Shown: piece by piece, positions 56,895-64,000 of the stretch
How positions within the stretch are numbered: position 1 is the stretch's first letter
Layout: each line of letters begins with the position of its first letter
Assembly: GCF_002155915.1 (NCBI RefSeq)
Contig: NZ_MUME01000034.1
Location: 23,768 to 87,767, forward strand
Source of the DNA: Streptomyces thermovulgaris
GTDB taxonomy: Bacteria; Actinomycetota; Actinomycetes; Streptomycetales; Streptomycetaceae
Length of the DNA: 64,000 bases
Direction of reading: 5' to 3'
Made by a program: the position numbers and the translations under genes
Notes under the pieces: model-generated
What the model was told of the DNA's origin: nothing
What the model saw: the letters and a program-made list of their open reading frames with translations, nothing else
Databases searched by the model: none

Positions 56895-57977
56895 GTGCAC
56901 ACCAAGACGTTCGTCGCCATGGCGGTCGGGCTCGGCCTGGTCACGCTGTCCGCGTGCGGATCGTCGAACGGCAAGAGCACCTCGTCGTCCGCGGACACCA
57001 GGACGGTGACCCTGATCAGCCACACCTCGTGGGCTGCCTCCAAGGACGTCATCGCGGACTTCGAGAAGCAGTCCGGCTACACCGTCAAGGTCCTCAAGTC
57101 CGGCGACGCCGGCGAGGCCGTCAACAAGGCCATCCTCACCAAGGACCACCCGCAGGGCGACGTCTTCTTCGGCGTCGACAACACCCTGCTGTCCCGGGCC
57201 CTGGACAACGGACTGTTCCAGTCGTACCGGCCCAAGGAGTTCGACCGGATCCGGCCCGAGTACCGGGCCAAGGAGGCCGGACACCGCGTCACCCCGGTCG
57301 ACTCCGGCGACATCTGCGTCAACTACGACAAGAAGTACTTCGCCGACCGCAAGCTGGCCCCGCCGGCCACCTTCGACGACCTCGTCAAGCCGCAGTACAA
57401 GAACCTCCTCGTCACCGAGAACGCCGCCACCTCCTCGCCCGGCCTCGGCTTCCTGCTCGGCACCGTCGCGAAGTACGGCGACGACGGGTGGCAGGACTAC
57501 TGGAAGAAGCTCAAGGCCAACGGCGTCAAGGTCGTCGACGGCTGGGACGTGGCCTACAACCAGGAGTTCTCCGGCTCCGCCGGCGGCAGGAAGGCCAAGG
57601 GCGACCGGCCGCTGGTCGTCTCCTACGCCTCCTCCCCGCCCGCCGAGGTCATCTACGCCGACCCGCGGCCGAAGGACGCGCCCACCGGAGTCGCGTACGG
57701 CACCTGCTTCCGGCAGGTCGAGTACGCCGGGCTGCTCAGCAACGCCAGGAACCCCGAGGGCGGCAAGGCGCTCCTCGACTTCCTGGTCACCAGGAAGTTC
57801 CAGGAGGACATGCCGCTGAACATGTTCGTCCACCCGGTGCGCGAGGACGCCCAGGTGCCGCCGGAGTTCGCCGAGTACGGCCCCTCGGCCGAGAACCCCG
57901 AGACCATGGCTCCCGAGAAGATCGCCGCCAACCGCGACCAGTGGGTCAAGTCGTGGACCTCGCTCGTCCTGAAGTAG
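56895..57977 (+). CDS. thiB: Thiamine ABC transporter substrate-binding lipoprotein
   Basis: A 360-residue lipoprotein (signal VGLGLVTLSACGSS with lipobox Cys21) of the ThiB/TbpA periplasmic-binding family. ISHTSWAASKDVIADFEKQS opens the mature domain. DGWDVAYNQEFSGSAGG and VVSYASSPPAEV resemble ligand-binding loops of thiamine-binding proteins. It starts at GTG behind the TPP riboswitch, which supports thiamine, thiamine phosphate or a related pyrimidine as substrate. thiP and thiQ follow. Confidence 0.93.
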   Translation: MHTKTFVAMAVGLGLVTLSACGSSNGKSTSSSADTRTVTLISHTSWAASKDVIADFEKQSGYTVKVLKSGDAGEAVNKAILTKDHPQGDVFFGVDNTLLSRALDNGLFQSYRPKEFDRIRPEYRAKEAGHRVTPVDSGDICVNYDKKYFADRKLAPPATFDDLVKPQYKNLLVTENAATSSPGLGFLLGTVAKYGDDGWQDYWKKLKANGVKVVDGWDVAYNQEFSGSAGGRKAKGDRPLVVSYASSPPAEVIYADPRPKDAPTGVAYGTCFRQVEYAGLLSNARNPEGGKALLDFLVTRKFQEDMPLNMFVHPVREDAQVPPEFAEYGPSAENPETMAPEKIAANRDQWVKSWTSLVLK

Positions 57978-59689
57978 CTCCGCACGGGCGCCGTACGGGG
58001 AACGCGGCGCGGCTCGGTCTCATGGCCGTGCCCGCCGCGTTCTTCGCGGTGTTCTTCGCCTACCCCGTGGCCGCGATCGTCCGGCGCGGCCTCGAGGCCG
58101 ACGGGGTCTGGCAGGTGGGGCGGATCGCCGAGGTGCTCCTCCGGCCCGACGTCCGGCACGTGCTGTGGTTCACCACCTGGCAGGCGCTCGCCTCCACCGC
58201 GCTCACCCTGCTGGTCGCCCTGCCCGGCGCGTATGTCTTCGCCCGCCTCGACTTCCCCGGGCGGCAGGTTCTCAGGGCCGTCGTCACCGTGCCGTTCGTG
58301 CTGCCCACGGTCGTCGTCGGCACCGCGTTCCTCGCCCTCGTCGGACGCGGCGGCCTGCTCGACGAGCTGTGGGGCGTCCGCCTGGACACCACGGTGTGGG
58401 CGATCCTGCTCGCCCATGTCTTCTTCAACTACGCCGTCGTCGTACGGACCGTGGGCGGCCTGTGGGCGGGGCTCGACCCCCGGCAGGAGGAGGCGGCCCG
58501 GATGCTCGGCGCCTCACCGGCGGCCGCCTGGCGCACGGTCACCCTGCCCGCGCTCGCGCCCGCGGTGGCCGCCGCCGCGCTGATGGTCTTTCTGTTCACC
58601 TTCACCTCCTTCGGCGTGGTGCAGATCCTCGGCGGCCCCACCTTCTCCACCCTCGAGGTGGAGATCTACCGGCAGACGGCCCAGATCTTCGACCTGTCCA
58701 CCGCGGCGGTCCTGACGATCATCCAGTTCCTGGCGGTGGGCGCGATCCTCGCCGTGCACGCCTGGACCGTACGGCGCCGGGAGAGCGCGCTGAGACTGGT
58801 GGACCCCGCCCTCACCGCCCGCCGCCCGCGGGGCGCGGGACAGTGGGCGCTCCTCGTCGGCGTCCTCGTCACCGTCGCACTGCTTCTCGTCCTGCCGCTG
58901 GCCGTGCTGGTGCAGCGTTCGCTCACCGCGCCCGGCCTCGGCTACTACCGGGCGCTGACCGACCCCGACGGCGGTGTCTTCCTGGTCGCGCCGATCAACG
59001 CCGTCGGCACCTCCCTGTCGTACGCCGCCGCCGCGACCGCCATCGCCGTGGTGATCGGCGGTCTGGCCGCCGCCGCGCTCACCCGCCTGCCCCGCTCCCG
59101 CTCCGGCGGACGAGTCTCCTTCGCGGAACGGCTCGTACGAGGCTTCGACGCGCTGCTGATGCTGCCCCTCGGGATCTCCGCGGTGACCGTCGGCTTCGGC
59201 TTTCTGATCGCCCTGGACCGGCCGCCGCTGGACCTCAGACAGTCCTGGATCCTGGTTCCGCTCGCGCAGGCCCTGGTCGGTGTGCCCTTCGTCGTACGGA
59301 CCATGCTGCCCGTGCTGCGCGCGGTGGACGGACGGCTGCGGGAGGCGGCGGCCGTGCTCGGGGCCTCGCCGTGGCGGGTGTGGCGGGAGGTCGACCTGCC
59401 CATGGTGCGGCGGGCGCTGCTGGTCGCCGCCGGTTTCGCCTTCGCGGTGTCCCTGGGGGAGTTCGGGGCGACCGTGTTCATCGCACGGCCCGACAACCCC
59501 ACGCTGCCGGTCGCCGTGGCACGGCTGATCGGCCGGCCCGGCGACCTCAACTACGGCCAGGCGATGGCCCTGTCGACGATTCTGATGGTGGTGTGCGTGG
59601 TGACGCTGCTGATCCTTGAACGGCTGCTTCCCCGGTCCGGGGCGGACCCGGCCGGAGGAGCCCCCGTCGGCCGGGGCGGGGAGTTCTAG
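57953..59689 (+). CDS. thiP: Thiamine ABC transporter permease ThiP
   Basis: A permease of about 578 residues made of two fused halves of six membrane helices each. EAA loops with conserved Gly occur twice (EEAARMLGASPAAAWRTVTL and REAAAVLGASPWRVWREVDL), as in ThiP/FbpB-type fused permeases. It transports thiamine inward with ThiB and ThiQ. GTG 57953 within the thiB end is chosen because it puts the basic HGRRTGNAARLG before the first helix; ATG 58022 (MAVPAAFF) is a shorter option. Its stop is directly followed by the thiQ ATG. Confidence 0.9.
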   Translation: MDLARPEVAPHGRRTGNAARLGLMAVPAAFFAVFFAYPVAAIVRRGLEADGVWQVGRIAEVLLRPDVRHVLWFTTWQALASTALTLLVALPGAYVFARLDFPGRQVLRAVVTVPFVLPTVVVGTAFLALVGRGGLLDELWGVRLDTTVWAILLAHVFFNYAVVVRTVGGLWAGLDPRQEEAARMLGASPAAAWRTVTLPALAPAVAAAALMVFLFTFTSFGVVQILGGPTFSTLEVEIYRQTAQIFDLSTAAVLTIIQFLAVGAILAVHAWTVRRRESALRLVDPALTARRPRGAGQWALLVGVLVTVALLLVLPLAVLVQRSLTAPGLGYYRALTDPDGGVFLVAPINAVGTSLSYAAAATAIAVVIGGLAAAALTRLPRSRSGGRVSFAERLVRGFDALLMLPLGISAVTVGFGFLIALDRPPLDLRQSWILVPLAQALVGVPFVVRTMLPVLRAVDGRLREAAAVLGASPWRVWREVDLPMVRRALLVAAGFAFAVSLGEFGATVFIARPDNPTLPVAVARLIGRPGDLNYGQAMALSTILMVVCVVTLLILERLLPRSGADPAGGAPVGRGGEF

Positions 59690-60709
59690 ATGCTGCTCGG
59701 TCTTCGGGCCGCGACCGTGCGTTTCGACGGGCGCGCGGTGCTCGACGCGGTGGACCTCGATGTCGCCGAGCACGAGATCGTGTGCGTGCTCGGCCCCAGC
59801 GGCAGCGGCAAGTCCACCCTGCTGCGGGCGATCGCCGGGCTGCAGCCGCTGGACTCCGGACGGGTGCTGCTGGACGGGCGGGACCAGGCGGCGGTACCGG
59901 TGCACCGGCGCGGGGTCGGCCTGATGTTCCAGGACCACCAGCTGTTCCCGCAGCGGGACGTGGCCGGAAACGTCGCCTTCGGGCTGAGGATGCACGGCAT
60001 GGCGAAGAACGAACGGGCCGCACGGGTCGGGGAACTGCTGGACCTGGTCGGTCTTCCCGGCGCCGAGCGGCGTGCCGTGGCCTCGCTCTCCGGGGGCGAA
60101 CAGCAGCGGGTGGCCCTGGCCCGGGCCCTGGCCCCCCGTCCCCGCCTGCTGATGCTGGACGAGCCGCTCGGCCAGCTCGACCGTTCGCTGCGGGAGAGAC
60201 TCGTCGTCGAACTGCGGGAGCTGTTCGGCAGGCTGGGCACCACCGTGCTCGCCGTCACCCACGACCAGGGCGAGGCCTTCGCGCTCGCCGACCGGGTCGT
60301 GGTGATGCGGGACGGCCGGATCGCCCAGGCCGGTACACCGCTCGAGGTGTGGCAGCGGCCGGCCGACGCCTTCGTCGCCCGCTTCCTCGGCTTCGAGAAC
60401 GTCGTGGAGGCCACCGTCGACGGGGAGGCCGCGATCACCCCGTGGGGCAAGGTGCCCGTTCCCGGCGGCTCCCCCCAGGGCACGCGCACCCTTCTCGTGC
60501 GTCCCGCCGGTGTCCGTCTGGTGCCCCCCGCCGAGGGCCTGCGCTGCACGGTTGCCGCCCGCACCTTCCAGGGCACCCATGTCACCCTCCACCTCCAGCC
60601 CCGTGACGCCCCCCGTCTCGAGGCGGCCTGCCCCCTGCGCACGGCACCGGAGGTCGGCGCCGAGACCGGAGTGGAGTTCGACCCGGCCGAGACGGTGGTG
60701 CTGGACTGA
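59690..60709 (+). CDS. thiQ: Thiamine ABC transporter ATPase
   Basis: A 339-residue ATPase. Walker A GPSGSGKST is near residue 38, the Q-loop LMFQDHQLFPQ follows, the signature is LSGGEQQRVALARAL, and Walker B is LLMLDEPLGQLDRS with the H-loop VTHDQGEA. A C-terminal regulatory beta domain (TOBE-like, AITPWGKVPVPGGSP onward) makes it longer than E. coli ThiQ (232). ATG is immediately after the thiP stop. A 26-base palindrome follows the gene. Confidence 0.92.
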   Translation: MLLGLRAATVRFDGRAVLDAVDLDVAEHEIVCVLGPSGSGKSTLLRAIAGLQPLDSGRVLLDGRDQAAVPVHRRGVGLMFQDHQLFPQRDVAGNVAFGLRMHGMAKNERAARVGELLDLVGLPGAERRAVASLSGGEQQRVALARALAPRPRLLMLDEPLGQLDRSLRERLVVELRELFGRLGTTVLAVTHDQGEAFALADRVVVMRDGRIAQAGTPLEVWQRPADAFVARFLGFENVVEATVDGEAAITPWGKVPVPGGSPQGTRTLLVRPAGVRLVPPAEGLRCTVAARTFQGTHVTLHLQPRDAPRLEAACPLRTAPEVGAETGVEFDPAETVVLD

Positions 60710-60710
60710 T

Positions 60711-60736
60711 CCGCGCGGCCCGTACGGGCCGCGCGG
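60711..60736 (+). terminator. 26-base palindromic terminator after thiQ
   Basis: CCGCGCGGCCCG and its complement meet around a central TA dyad, one base after the thiQ stop. It closes the thiBPQ operon. Confidence 0.7.
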
Positions 60737-60909
60737 CCGGGGCCCGGTGCGTGCGGTCGCACGGCGGGGGAGGGGCCGGCGCGGCGCGCCGGCGGGTGAC
60801 GCCCACGGGGCGGACGGGCGCGGCGGACGGGCGCGCCGGACCCCGCAATGCCCGCCCGGTGCGAGGCAATTCCCGGCGCGATGCGCCCGGCGCCTCCTAG
60901 GGTGTGGTC

Positions 60910-61707
60910 ATGACACGACTCGCCTACGACCGCTACTGCGACGAGATCTCCCACCAGGTGGGCCGGCTGTCGGAGGTGCTCACCTCCGGCGCCGATCTGT
61001 CCGCCACCGTGCCGAGCTGTCCCGACTGGTCGCTGGAGACACTGGTGCGGCACACGGGAGGTGCCCTGCGCTGGGTGGAGGCACTGGTCAGGACCCGGGC
61101 GCAGGAGGACATCCCCGCAGCGCGGATCCCGCTGGCGAAAGGACCCGAGGCGCAGGGCGACCCCGCCGCCCTGAAGGCCTGGCTGCTGGAGACCGGCCGG
61201 ATCACCGTCGCCGCCCTCCGCGAGGCCGGCCCCGACACCGCGGTGTGGACCTGGGCCGGGATGCGGGACGCCGGTTTCTGGGCCCGCCGGATGACTCACG
61301 AGATCACCATCCACCGTGCCGACGCCGCGCTCACCGCCGGACTGCCCTACGAGGTCGCTCCCGAGGTGGCCGCCGACGCCCTCGACGAGTGGCTGGAGAT
61401 CGTGCAGTTCGTGCAGCGGAGCAAGGCGGTCCCGGCGGCTGCGGAACTGCGCGGAGAGGGGCGCAGCATCCATCTGCACGCCACCGACGCCGGGCCGGAG
61501 CTGAACGCCGAGTGGGTCGTGGAGCTCACCGAGGAGGGCGTCGTCTGGCGGCGCGGGCACGAGAAGGCGACCGTGGCGCTGCGGGGGCCGCTCACCTCCG
61601 TGCTGCTGGCGTTCTACCGCCGGCTTCCCCTGGACAGCCCGGAGCTGGAGGTGCTGGGCGAGCGGGAGCTGCTGGAGTTCTGGCTCGAGCGGGCGTCCTT
61701 CGGGTGA
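60910..61707 (+). CDS. Maleylpyruvate isomerase/mycothiol-dependent (DinB-like) family protein
   Basis: A 265-residue protein of the TIGR03083 actinobacterial family. VPSCPDWSLETLVRHTGGAL opens the helical bundle with the conserved His, and MTHEITIHRADA contains the HExxxHRxD-type metal site. A C-terminal alpha/beta SCP2-like part follows. Relatives use mycothiol as a cofactor, for example maleylpyruvate isomerase; no substrate is assigned here. ATG 60910 is preceded by CTAGGGTGTGG. It is convergent with the LAxTG protein gene. Confidence 0.85.
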   Translation: MTRLAYDRYCDEISHQVGRLSEVLTSGADLSATVPSCPDWSLETLVRHTGGALRWVEALVRTRAQEDIPAARIPLAKGPEAQGDPAALKAWLLETGRITVAALREAGPDTAVWTWAGMRDAGFWARRMTHEITIHRADAALTAGLPYEVAPEVAADALDEWLEIVQFVQRSKAVPAAAELRGEGRSIHLHATDAGPELNAEWVVELTEEGVVWRRGHEKATVALRGPLTSVLLAFYRRLPLDSPELEVLGERELLEFWLERASFG

Positions 61708-61714
61708 ACGGGCC

Positions 61715-61746
61715 GTGGCCCGCCTCCGGGACGGGAGACGGGCCAC
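61715..61746. terminator. Bidirectional hairpin between convergent genes
   Basis: The arms GTGGCCCG (61715-61722) and CGGGCCAC (61739-61746) enclose a 16-base loop, just after the isomerase-family gene and facing the end of the LAxTG gene. Confidence 0.6.
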
Positions 61747-61767
61747 AGGCGGTGAACTGCGGGGACG

Positions 61768-62523
61768 TCAGCGGTTGTTGTTCGTCCCGCCCCGGCGGCG
61801 CAGGCCGAAGAAGACCGCACCGCCGCCGATGACGACCAGAGCGACCGCGACACCGGCGATCAGCCCGGTGTTGGAGCCGGCGCCGGTCTCGGCGAGGTTG
61901 GACTCGCCGACCGCGGGCGACGGGGCGTTGTTCGAGTCGCCGGCGGAAGCGGCGGCGCTCTCCGAGGCGGACGGCACCGGGGAGGCGGACTCCGTCGCCG
62001 GCGCCGACGCGTCCGGCCCGGACGCCGCGGGCTCCGGTTCGGACGCCGGCGGCGCCGGGGTCTCCGACTCCTGTGGCGAGGCCGGAGTGCTCGGGGCCTT
62101 CGCCGCGCAGGCCGTGGACGGAGCGGTCAGGTTCGGCTTGATGTCCTCGTCGACGAGGACCTTTCCGTTCTTGCCGACGGCCCTGACGCGGATGCGGTAG
62201 ACGGCGTTGGGCTCCCAGTCCTCGGCGAAGGTGACCGTGGTGCCCTGGCGGGAACCCTTGACCTCCTGCTCGCCGACCTTCCTCTCGTCGGCGTTGTTGT
62301 TCTGGAGGAACACGCTGACCGTCGCCGGAGTGCCGGAGGGGTCCACGTCCTTGACGGTGATGATCCCCTTCTCCCCGTCGCACTTGGCTTCGGCGGAGAA
62401 GTCCTTGATGCTGCAGGCGAACGCGTTGCCCGCGACGCCGAGTGCGAGGGCGGCGGACGCGGAGGCGACACCGAGGATGCGCACGGTGCGCGCGGTACGG
62501 CGGGATATGGACACGATGGCCAC
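61768..62523 (-). CDS. LAxTG-anchored cell-surface protein (sortase E-type substrate)
   Basis: A 251-residue surface protein. A signal peptide ([20 protein letters not shown], cleavage after NAFA) is followed by a beta-rich domain of about 110 residues with two Cys pairs. A long Ser/Pro/Glu/Ala stalk (residues 135-205) follows, then the sorting signal [10 protein letters not shown], a hydrophobic helix ([20 protein letters not shown]) and a basic tail RRRGG. The LAxTG form is the class E sortase site that Streptomyces also use for chaplins. AAGGGA precedes GTG 62523. A strong promoter lies upstream. The function of the head domain is unknown. Confidence 0.87.
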   Translation of the reverse strand: MAIVSISRRTARTVRILGVASASAALALGVAGNAFACSIKDFSAEAKCDGEKGIITVKDVDPSGTPATVSVFLQNNNADERKVGEQEVKGSRQGTTVTFAEDWEPNAVYRIRVRAVGKNGKVLVDEDIKPNLTAPSTACAAKAPSTPASPQESETPAPPASEPEPAASGPDASAPATESASPVPSASESAAASAGDSNNAPSPAVGESNLAETGAGSNTGLIAGVAVALVVIGGGAVFFGLRRRGGTNNNR

Positions 62524-62614
62524 TGTTCCCTTCACGGGATGTGCGATTGCGGGGGGTGGAGGGGGTGTTGGGGTGACGACGAACCGAGGTCCCAGCACCC
62601 CCGGAAGGCTCAGG

Positions 62615-62642
62615 TGTATAAGCGCTCCATAAGGAGTGTCAA
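62615..62642 (-). promoter_or_regulatory. Strong vegetative-type promoter of the LAxTG gene
   Basis: On the minus strand TTGACA (62642-62637) and TATACA (62620-62615) are 16 bases apart, near-perfect for the main sigma factor. The spacer holds a small dyad CTCC-TTAT-GGAG that could be an operator. The leader before GTG 62523 is about 85 bases. Confidence 0.75.
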
Positions 62643-62649
62643 TGTGAGG

Positions 62650-62717
62650 GCCGCCTGCCGACGTTGACTTTACCCACTTGTTAACCGTCAGTAGGTTTCA
62701 ACTCGTCGGCAGGCGGC
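62650..62717. repeat. 14-bp inverted repeat around an AT-rich loop
   Basis: GCCGCCTGCCGACG (62650-62663) recurs inverted at 62704-62717, exactly. The 40-base interior is AT-rich and contains GTTAAC. It lies between the VOC gene's end and the LAxTG promoter, so it may be a terminator, an operator pair or both. Confidence 0.7.
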
Positions 62718-62748
62718 AAGAAGGGGTGCCCTCCCCGCCCCCGCGGGC

Positions 62749-63156
62749 TCAGCCCTGCACGGCCGCCGGGTCCATCCACATCACTTCCCAGGTGTGGCCG
62801 TCGAGGTCGTCGAAGGCCCGGCAGTACATGTGGCCGTGGTCCTGGACCTCACCGGTCGCCGTGCCGCCGGCCGCGACGGCCTTGTCGACCAGCTCGTCGA
62901 CCTTCTCGCGGCTCTCCGCGCTCAGACAGAGCATCACCTCGCTGGTCCTCGTCGAGTCCGCGATCTCCTTCTTGGTGAACTCGGCGTAGTACTTCCTGCT
63001 GTGCAGCATCACGACGATCGTGTCGCTGATGACGACGCAGGAGCAGTCGTCGGTCGAGAACTGCGGGTTGATCGTGTAGCCGAGGTCGGTGAAGAACTTC
63101 CTGGAGGCGGCCACGTCGTTCGTCGCCAGGTTCACGAAGATCATCTGCTGGTGCAC
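62749..63156 (-). CDS. VOC (glyoxalase/bleomycin-resistance) family protein
   Basis: A 135-residue single-domain vicinal-oxygen-chelate protein. QQMIFVNLATNDVAASRKFF is the first beta-alpha-beta unit. The C-terminal DLDGHTWEVMWMDP carries the usual metal-ligand glutamate position. Two adjacent Cys-containing turns (DDCSCVVI) are unusual. It starts at GTG with a GGGAGAG ribosome site. Substrate unknown; the SgaA/PhnB-like group is similar. Confidence 0.85.
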   Translation of the reverse strand: MHQQMIFVNLATNDVAASRKFFTDLGYTINPQFSTDDCSCVVISDTIVVMLHSRKYYAEFTKKEIADSTRTSEVMLCLSAESREKVDELVDKAVAAGGTATGEVQDHGHMYCRAFDDLDGHTWEVMWMDPAAVQG

Positions 63157-63321
63157 GGTGGGTCTCTCCCTTCCGCTTCGTTGCCGTTCGCAGGGGTGGA
63201 CCCGAGGGCCGCGCGAAACTCATCGGTGGAGGCGAAAAATTTTTCCCACGGCTTCTTCCCGGGGCCCGTCGGCGGTTGACGGCCCTCGGCGGTTGACGGC
63301 CCGTCGGCGGGCGACGGGCCG

Positions 63322-63999
63322 TCAACGGGCCAGGGGCGGCACGGAGAGAGCGGCGACCAGCAGGGTCGGCGGGGCGAACAGGACCAGCAGGGCTCCGGCG
63401 CGCAGCAGGGCGGCGGTGCGCAGCGTCGTGGCGGGTGCGCCGAGACGCCGCAGGGCGGCGAGGGCGACGGCCCGGGCCTGCCGTGCCTCGACGGCCGCGG
63501 TCAGCAGGACCGTCACGGCGCACCCGGCGACGAGCGCCATGCCCAGGACGGTCAGCGGGCCGATGGGGCGTGTGGTTTCGCCGTACGACGCGGCGACGGA
63601 GTACGCCCCCGACGCCACCGCGCACACCACTCCCAGGGGGCGGCCGATGCGCCTGGCCTCCGCCATCAGGCCCCGGCCGGCCAGCAGCCGCAGGGCGCCG
63701 GGACGCACCGACTGGAGCAGCAGACCGCACAGATGGGTCAGGCCGGGCCCGGCGAGGGCGAGACCGAGGGCGGTCAGCAGCCAGCCGAGCAGCACGGGGA
63801 CGTCGGCCGTCAGGCCGCCGGGGAGGGCGCTGCCGGAGGCGGAGGACCGGCCGGTGTACGACTCCACGGTCAGACCGACGGTGAGCACGGCGATGCCCCA
63901 GGGAAGTCCGGCGGGAGGGTGCCCGGGGGCCGGGGGGAGCTGGGGGACGGCCGTGCCGTGCGGGGGCCCCCGCCCGGCGGCGGGACGCGCGTCGGACCC
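63322..63999 (-). CDS. Integral membrane protein, C-terminal part (continues past the window)
   Basis: The reading frame has no stop up to the right edge of the window, so the start lies outside it. About 226 residues are visible: a Pro-rich stretch, a helix TVGLTVESYTG region, then at least four membrane helices (VPVLLGWLLTALGLALAGPG, VVCAVASGAYSVAAS, LTVLGMALVAGCAVTVLLTA, AALLRAGALLVLFAPPTLLV). The segment between the second and third helices resembles FtsX/ABC-exporter permeases of actinobacteria. No motif fixes its role. It ends 165 bases before the VOC gene starts. Confidence 0.6.
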   Translation of the reverse strand, partial: GSDARPAAGRGPPHGTAVPQLPPAPGHPPAGLPWGIAVLTVGLTVESYTGRSSASGSALPGGLTADVPVLLGWLLTALGLALAGPGLTHLCGLLLQSVRPGALRLLAGRGLMAEARRIGRPLGVVCAVASGAYSVAASYGETTRPIGPLTVLGMALVAGCAVTVLLTAAVEARQARAVALAALRRLGAPATTLRTAALLRAGALLVLFAPPTLLVAALSVPPLAR

Positions 64000-64000
64000 G

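Overview
The window is a high-GC actinobacterial chromosome segment, almost certainly from a Streptomyces species. Gene starts are often GTG and codon third positions are almost always G or C. The gene order (recG-rsmD-coaD, rpmF-rnc-mutM, smc, glcP, ftsY, nsdA, amtB-glnK-glnD, ffh, rpsP-rimM-trmD-rplS, four tandem signal peptidases, whiG, rpsB-tsf-pyrH-frr-cdsA, rlmN) is the one I know from the S. coelicolor core around SCO5565 to SCO5645. Developmental genes typical of the genus (nsdA, whiG) are present. The only in-frame TTA leucine codon I noticed lies in nsdA.

Layout. 1-6.4 kb: the 3' end of a DhaL-domain (FakA/YloV-like) kinase gene, then a minus-strand pair encoding an Hsp90-family chaperone and a large TPR protein. 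6.5-14.1 kb: recG, rsmD, coaD, a coiled-coil DivIVA-like protein, yceD-rpmF-rnc and mutM. 14.1-14.5 kb holds a decayed tyrosine-integrase relic. 14.5-24.9 kb: a membrane-anchored CAP-domain protein, acylphosphatase, smc, the glucose permease glcP, ftsY and a stand-alone prim-pol-type protein. 25.3-33 kb: nsdA (a TPR-type repressor of development), the nitrogen operon amtB-glnK-glnD behind a GlnR-type box, and ffh. 33.3-43.1 kb: a methyltransferase, a SprT-like protein, the rpsP-khpA-rimM-trmD-rplS translation cluster, signal peptidases sipW-X-Y-Z, a NUDIX hydrolase and a DUF2469 protein. 43.2-48.9 kb: yraN-comM-dprA, sigma factor whiG, a TetR regulator and an M23 peptidase. 49.2-53.9 kb: rpsB, tsf, pyrH, frr, cdsA.

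53.9-55.6 kb is the clearest accessory island. It separates cdsA from rlmN and contains an orphan CRISPR array of five identical 36-nt repeats and four spacers, with no cas genes in the window. On the minus strand the last repeat runs directly, after 2-3 nt, into a roughly 75-nt tRNA-like (tRNA-Ser/tmRNA-like) fold. An intrinsic terminator with a U-tract follows. This array, tRNA-like fold and terminator form the most unusual unit in the window.

55.6-64 kb: rlmN, a TPP riboswitch followed by the thiamine-type ABC transporter operon thiB-thiP-thiQ, a mycothiol-dependent isomerase-family protein, a LAxTG-anchored surface protein with a strong promoter flanked by dyads, a VOC-family protein, and the C-terminal part of a membrane protein that runs off the right edge. 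Function calls rest on motifs and remembered family knowledge; no searches were run.
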